Below, piece by piece: positions 6,067 to 8,642 of a stretch of 8,642 nucleotides of DNA. The stretch's first letter is position 1. Every line of letters starts with the position of its first letter. The notes under the pieces are model-generated. The model saw only the letters and a list, made by a program, of their open reading frames with translations. It ran no database searches and was not told where the DNA came from. A program made the translations under genes and the position numbers. The DNA is from Nitrospiria bacterium (lineage in GTDB: Bacteria; Nitrospirota; Nitrospiria; Nitrospirales; UBA8639): positions 1-8,642 of the forward strand of contig JAUIKP010000120.1 in the NCBI GenBank assembly GCA_030430725.1, written 5' to 3'.

Positions 6067-6972
6067 ATGATTATGGAATATGTTGTGGGCGCGCTTATTC
6101 ATCAATTACGGACAATTGATCCAGGAGAAATCCGGTTGGTTCAAATAACACTCCCTGAGGAGGTTGAGATAGCAGGAAAACTCTATGCTATTCGAGATAC
6201 TATGCGTCCAGGAACAGCCTTTCTCGCCAAACCCTGGGGAGCCCGGACGGGCAAGTATCGAAGACGGATGTATACCCGATCAAATACGTCTTTCAATGAG
6301 CCACGCTTGTTGGAAACGTTCATCAATTTTACCCATCGCGACCAGTCTGATACCTCCAGTTGGTGGCAATCGGAAATGGCAACCGAATGGTTTGAGAAGG
6401 GAAAAACTGTAGAAGTTCGTCTCCAATTGGATGGAGATGAAGAAGGCGTATTGGTGTATGAAAATACCAAGGTGTGTAAGGCTACCAATCTTCGCTTAGA
6501 GGACGATGGGATGTGGGAGGGAATGCGAATGGTCTGTGTGGCCTTCGGCACGGGTATTACGCCATTTTTATCGTATGCCCGTTATTTACAGGCCAATAAT
6601 TTCGGTCGGAAGGAAGGGAGAGGTGGAGCCCACCTGACGCTGGTGACGAGTGTTCGCCATGAGGGCCAGTTAATGCTCCATGAGGAGATGGTCGCCCTTG
6701 AGCAACAATTCCCTGAGCATTTTCGATATCAACCAGTGCTAACTCGATCCTGGCCGACTGCCTGGGAGTATTCGAAAGGTCGAATCCAGCGAGTGATATC
6801 CTCCGTGTCCGGAAAGGCGCAAATCGACATTTCACCACTTCAAACTATTGTGCCGAATTTAACCCAATCGCATCTACGCATATGTGGGAGCATCACGGCC
6901 TGTCAACAACTTACTCTAGGACTTGAACAAGGCGGGTTGGTTCCGCTGTCTGTGCGTGCGGAGTCCTGGTAG
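6067..6972 (+). CDS. Ferredoxin-NADP(+) reductase-like FAD/NAD(P)-binding oxidoreductase
   Basis: 301 residues in the ferredoxin reductase fold. The FAD domain carries RRMYTRSNTS (66-75), the RxY[ST] motif that holds the flavin phosphates. The nucleotide domain begins near residue 155 with VAFGTGITPFLSYARYL, the GTGxxP dinucleotide loop. LTLVTSVRHEGQL (190-202) occupies the second nucleotide strand, and RICGSITACQQ (271-281) gives the CG motif. The chain ends AESW, a terminal aromatic residue that would stack on the flavin as the C-terminal Trp does in E. coli Fpr. It likely passes electrons between NAD(P)H and a ferredoxin or flavodoxin; the partner is not in the window. Residues about 76-145 are longer than in compact bacterial Fpr. 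It is divergent from flgM across 151 bases. No real ribosome binding site is seen, and TATATAAG at 6053-6060 lies so close that a leaderless message is possible. An ATG two codons on is an alternative start. Confidence 0.85.
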   Translation: MIMEYVVGALIHQLRTIDPGEIRLVQITLPEEVEIAGKLYAIRDTMRPGTAFLAKPWGARTGKYRRRMYTRSNTSFNEPRLLETFINFTHRDQSDTSSWWQSEMATEWFEKGKTVEVRLQLDGDEEGVLVYENTKVCKATNLRLEDDGMWEGMRMVCVAFGTGITPFLSYARYLQANNFGRKEGRGGAHLTLVTSVRHEGQLMLHEEMVALEQQFPEHFRYQPVLTRSWPTAWEYSKGRIQRVISSVSGKAQIDISPLQTIVPNLTQSHLRICGSITACQQLTLGLEQGGLVPLSVRAESW

Positions 6973-6981
6973 AAGGAATCT

Positions 6982-7074
6982 ATGCTGAAAGGAAAACGAA
7001 TGTTTGTGGGCGAGGCCTTATTCCCCTGCGGGTCGTGTAATGGAATCTGGAATCGTGACATTAGGGCGGCGTAA
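6982..7074 (+). CDS. Short ORF following the reductase (30 residues, stub or chance)
   Basis: AGAAGGA directly after the reductase stop precedes an ATG by four bases and opens MLKGKRMFVGEALF and 16 further residues. From 7018 on it runs antisense over the 3' end of the zinc-ribbon gene, which is the better supported gene there. The spacing looks like a second operon gene whose body is gone. I do not recognise the product. Confidence 0.2.
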   Translation: MLKGKRMFVGEALFPCGSCNGIWNRDIRAA

Positions 7075-7302
7075 TAATCGGATTACGGGGCGACCAAGGA
7101 AGGTGTAATGTCCACAAATCAGACAATGTAAGCTGAGTGTGACAAGAAGTTCCTGTTCCATTTGTTCTAATTGCACTGTCCGCGACCCACAACGAGAGCA
7201 ACGAGGATACTTGTCGGTAGAGGCCTTTTTTGTCACGGGCTTTTGGGGAGCACTCTTACTTGTCTTGCCGATTGAATTGTCTGGCTGTACGGATTTTTTC
7301 AT
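7018..7302 (-). CDS. Small zinc-ribbon protein, function unknown
   Basis: 94 residues from the start chosen here. The first 30 are Lys/Ser/Pro-rich and probably disordered. CSRC (35-38) and CLIC (60-63), spaced by about 21 residues, form a four-cysteine zinc ribbon, followed by GHYTFLGRPVIRLLRRP with clustered arginines. Nucleic acid or protein binding is plausible for such a fold, but no function can be assigned. AAGGA seven bases before the ATG at 7302 fixes the start. The same frame is open to an ATG at 7419, but the 39 extra residues have no ribosome binding site and run through the intergenic region. A sigma-54-like element lies at 7348-7363. The gene is convergent with the reductase gene, with 45 bases between the stops. 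Confidence 0.65.
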   Translation of the reverse strand: MKKSVQPDNSIGKTSKSAPQKPVTKKASTDKYPRCSRCGSRTVQLEQMEQELLVTLSLHCLICGHYTFLGRPVIRLLRRPNVTIPDSITRPAGE

Positions 7303-7347
7303 GAACGAATCCTTGGTCAAGATAATAGAAGAACTCACCTGGATATA

Positions 7348-7363
7348 ACCAATTCCTGTGCCA
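7348..7363 (-). promoter_or_regulatory. Near-consensus sigma-54 promoter candidate upstream of the zinc-ribbon gene
   Basis: On the minus strand TGGCACAGGAATTGGT (7363-7348) follows the -24/-12 layout TGGCACR-N4-TTGCW with a single mismatch: the -12 dinucleotide is GG, not GC. Since that C is normally well conserved, activity is uncertain. The start point would fall near 7337, leaving a leader of about 35 bases that contains the ribosome binding site. Confidence 0.25.
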
Positions 7364-7499
7364 GAATTACAGAGAAAAAAGTGGCAAGAAAGTCTACTAT
7401 CCATAAAGAAATAAGACATAGGAGGGCAGGACCGGGCAAAAATTTCCGGATGAACAGGGTCAAATATGCTAAGTTAGAGAGCCTTTTCCCAGCGAAATT

Positions 7500-7967
7500 T
7501 TATGGGTTGGGAGAGGGTGTCGTGGGCCGAGCGAGGATGGCCTCGGAACGAAGTCGGAGATTGGCTGCTTCCGATGGTCGATTAGCCGCTTGCAACATCC
7601 GAGCATAGCGTTGAAGGATGGCTGCCACGTCGGGATGGTTTGGGCCATTCGAAGTTTCCTTTATTTTGAGGGCCCGTTCATATTGGGCAGCGGATTTGTC
7701 ATATTCCTTCCGGTCTTCGTAATAGGTAGCCAAACTATACAGACTACTTAAGAGCAGGGGGTTACCCGGTCCTAACCCTTCAGCGTGTTTAACCGTGGCT
7801 AATAACTGGTTTTCTAACGCAGGGGTGTGTGACTCTCCGCTTGTTGCCGGAGGCGAGGATCGGGAAGGCGAGGGCGTTCTTGAATGGGAGGTACACGCAT
7901 TGAGTAGACCGATCAAAAGGAAGATGGTCCACATCATCCTAAAAACAGCTTGGATATTCCCGTTCAT
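7500..7967 (-). CDS. TPR-containing lipoprotein, function unknown
   Basis: 155 residues from the chosen ATG. The signal sequence MNGNIQAVFRMMWTIFLLIG leads to LLNAC, a good lipobox with lipidated Cys25, and Thr at +2 suggests the outer membrane. A Ser/Pro/Thr-rich linker (about 26-50) follows. Residues about 71-104 form a tetratricopeptide repeat (SLYSLATYYEDRKEYDKSAA, then YERALKI), and about 112-146 form a second that starts PNHPDVAAILQRYARML and contains PSEAANL. This is the Kinesin-light-chain type of TPR with PxHPxVA, a protein-binding scaffold. The tail is Pro-rich. An ATG at 7991 would add eight residues without improving the signal, while a start at the later MetMet would lose the charged n-region, so 7967 is preferred. 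CAGGG lies nine bases before it. It is divergent from the glycosyltransferase gene, and the 197 bases on its 3' side lead to the zinc-ribbon gene on the same strand. Confidence 0.75.
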   Translation of the reverse strand: MNGNIQAVFRMMWTIFLLIGLLNACTSHSRTPSPSRSSPPATSGESHTPALENQLLATVKHAEGLGPGNPLLLSSLYSLATYYEDRKEYDKSAAQYERALKIKETSNGPNHPDVAAILQRYARMLQAANRPSEAANLRLRSEAILARPTTPSPNP

Positions 7968-8030
7968 AGATTTATACCCTGGACAACGCATCTTACAAAA
8001 AGACCTTGAATTGAAATCCAGAGGGATTCT

Positions 8031-8108
8031 ATGAACTCTAAGACTGTTCCCGCAAGTGAACTCCCCAGGTTATTATTTTTCCAAAACGAACTCATTGTAC
8101 TTTTTTGA
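8031..8108 (+). CDS. 25-residue ORF before the glycosyltransferase gene
   Basis: GAGGG (8021-8025) lies five bases before an ATG that opens 25 codons, MNSKTVPASELPRLLFFQN plus a hydrophobic end, stopping at TGA 8106-8108. The glycosyltransferase ATG follows 17 bases later. It could be a leader peptide coupling translation to the next gene, a small protein, or chance. No family is recognised. Confidence 0.25.
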   Translation: MNSKTVPASELPRLLFFQNELIVLF

Positions 8109-8125
8109 ATGGAGTAGAATTACCG

Positions 8126-8642
8126 ATGACGGTCCTGTGGTGTTCAATCTCGGCCCATGGTTTTGGGCATGCCGCGCAATTAATGCCAATTTTGAATGAA
8201 TTAGGGGAAACAGTTGATGACCTGCATGTGATTCTACGGACGCAAGTACCTGCCGATTTCTTTCAACGTCATCTCCGCGTGAGCTGGGAGTTGCAAGATG
8301 TCCAACAAGATGTTGGATGTGTCCAGCGAGGGCCCCTGGATATTGATGTGGCGGAAACATGGGAGGCCTACACCAAATTTCACACACAGTGGGAGTCCAA
8401 GGTTGAGGAGGAAGCCCAGGCCATTCGATTGTCCAAGGCGTGTCTAGGGATATCCAATATTTCGCCTCTTGCCATAGCCGGGGCAGCTCACGCGAAGTGC
8501 CCAGTGGTGGCCATTGCCTCGCTATCGTGGGATCGGGTGTTAGAGCCCTTTGTGCAAGCCGATTCCGCGATTCATGGTTCGATTCTCGAAACCATTCGTA
8601 ACAGCTATGCGTTGGCAGACTCTCTTATCCGCCTACATCCGG
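8126..8642 (+). CDS. Glycosyltransferase-like protein, related to the N-terminal domain of L-arabinokinase-type proteins (partial)
   Basis: An open frame runs from the ATG at 8126 to the end of the window (172 codons, no stop), so the 3' end is missing. It starts MTVLWCSISAHGFGHAAQL. HGFGH (residues 11-15) is the glycine-rich turn of GT-B-fold transferases of this group. Then come DLHVILRTQVPADFF (32-46), DVGCVQRGPLDID (62-74), FHTQWESKVEEEAQ (85-98), GISNISPLAIAGAAHAKCPVVAI (split near 108-130) and LSWDRVLEPF (133-142). The order copies the N-terminal domain of L-arabinokinase-like and MurG-like proteins, where the equivalents read GHGFGH, RT.VP, D.G..Q.D, Ea..l, aDiPPlaf.aA and FSWD. In the loop usually reading aDiP this protein has SNIS, so a conserved Asp is Asn. 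Donor and acceptor are unknown. GGAG lies 11 bases before the ATG. Confidence 0.75.
   Translation, partial: MTVLWCSISAHGFGHAAQLMPILNELGETVDDLHVILRTQVPADFFQRHLRVSWELQDVQQDVGCVQRGPLDIDVAETWEAYTKFHTQWESKVEEEAQAIRLSKACLGISNISPLAIAGAAHAKCPVVAIASLSWDRVLEPFVQADSAIHGSILETIRNSYALADSLIRLHP

Noticed and set aside
6183..6551. 122-codon minus-strand ORF (also 6557-6838 minus and 6185-6412 plus)
   Set aside because: Shadows of the reductase gene, whose motifs are all in its own frame.
8073..8387. 104-codon minus-strand ORF
   Set aside because: Antisense shadow of the glycosyltransferase gene.
1..8642. tRNA, rRNA, CRISPR array, riboswitch or att site
   Set aside because: Read through for repeats with regular spacing, cloverleaf patterns and long direct repeats; none was seen. 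A computed search could still find weak cases.

Overview
The window looks like a chromosomal segment of a Gram-negative, flagellated bacterium. Evidence is a Pal/OmpA-type lipoprotein, a TPR lipoprotein with a lipobox, a FlgM anti-sigma factor, a PilZ (c-di-GMP) protein and a Flp-type pilin. Base composition is moderate (high 40s % GC by eye). The gene styles (Pal-like lipoprotein with a Cys pair before the NRR motif, Fur next to a MerC-domain protein, class I DAHP synthase) would fit Nitrospirota or a neighbouring phylum. That placement is an inference and the sequence alone does not settle it. No tRNA, rRNA or CRISPR array is visible.

Left part (1-1313): a decayed accessory zone. It holds a minus-strand remnant of an IS3-family transposase (OrfB) with in-frame stops, about 560 bases without a convincing gene, a solitary Flp/type IVb pilin gene with a strong ribosome binding site, and a short open stretch that faintly resembles an IS630-type transposase.

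Middle left (1314-3098): an OmpA/Pal-like lipoprotein gene, then a probable two-gene metal operon. The operon is a Fur-superfamily regulator (TTG start) followed 12 bases later by a MerC-domain membrane protein with a His-rich tail. A perfect 7-5-7 palindrome with an extra half-site lies just upstream of the regulator, next to a TTGACA box, and is a good autoregulatory operator candidate.

Middle (3320-5915, minus strand): a complete class I DAHP synthase with its own promoter-like element, a PilZ-domain protein with an unusual N-terminal cysteine cluster, and flgM. FlgM and PilZ suggest a small motility-control group, although no other flagellar gene is in the window.

Right part (6067-8642): a ferredoxin-NADP reductase-like flavoprotein divergent from flgM, a small two-CxxC zinc-ribbon protein and a TPR lipoprotein on the minus strand, and the 5' part of a glycosyltransferase related to the N-terminal domain of L-arabinokinase-type proteins, which runs off the end.

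Three very short ORFs with good ribosome binding sites (3279, 6982, 8031) sit in gene junctions and may be gene stubs or small proteins. I see no clear complete novel system. The strongest leads are the Fur-MerC unit with its palindrome, the Cys-rich PilZ protein next to flgM, the orphan Flp pilin, and the IS relics.
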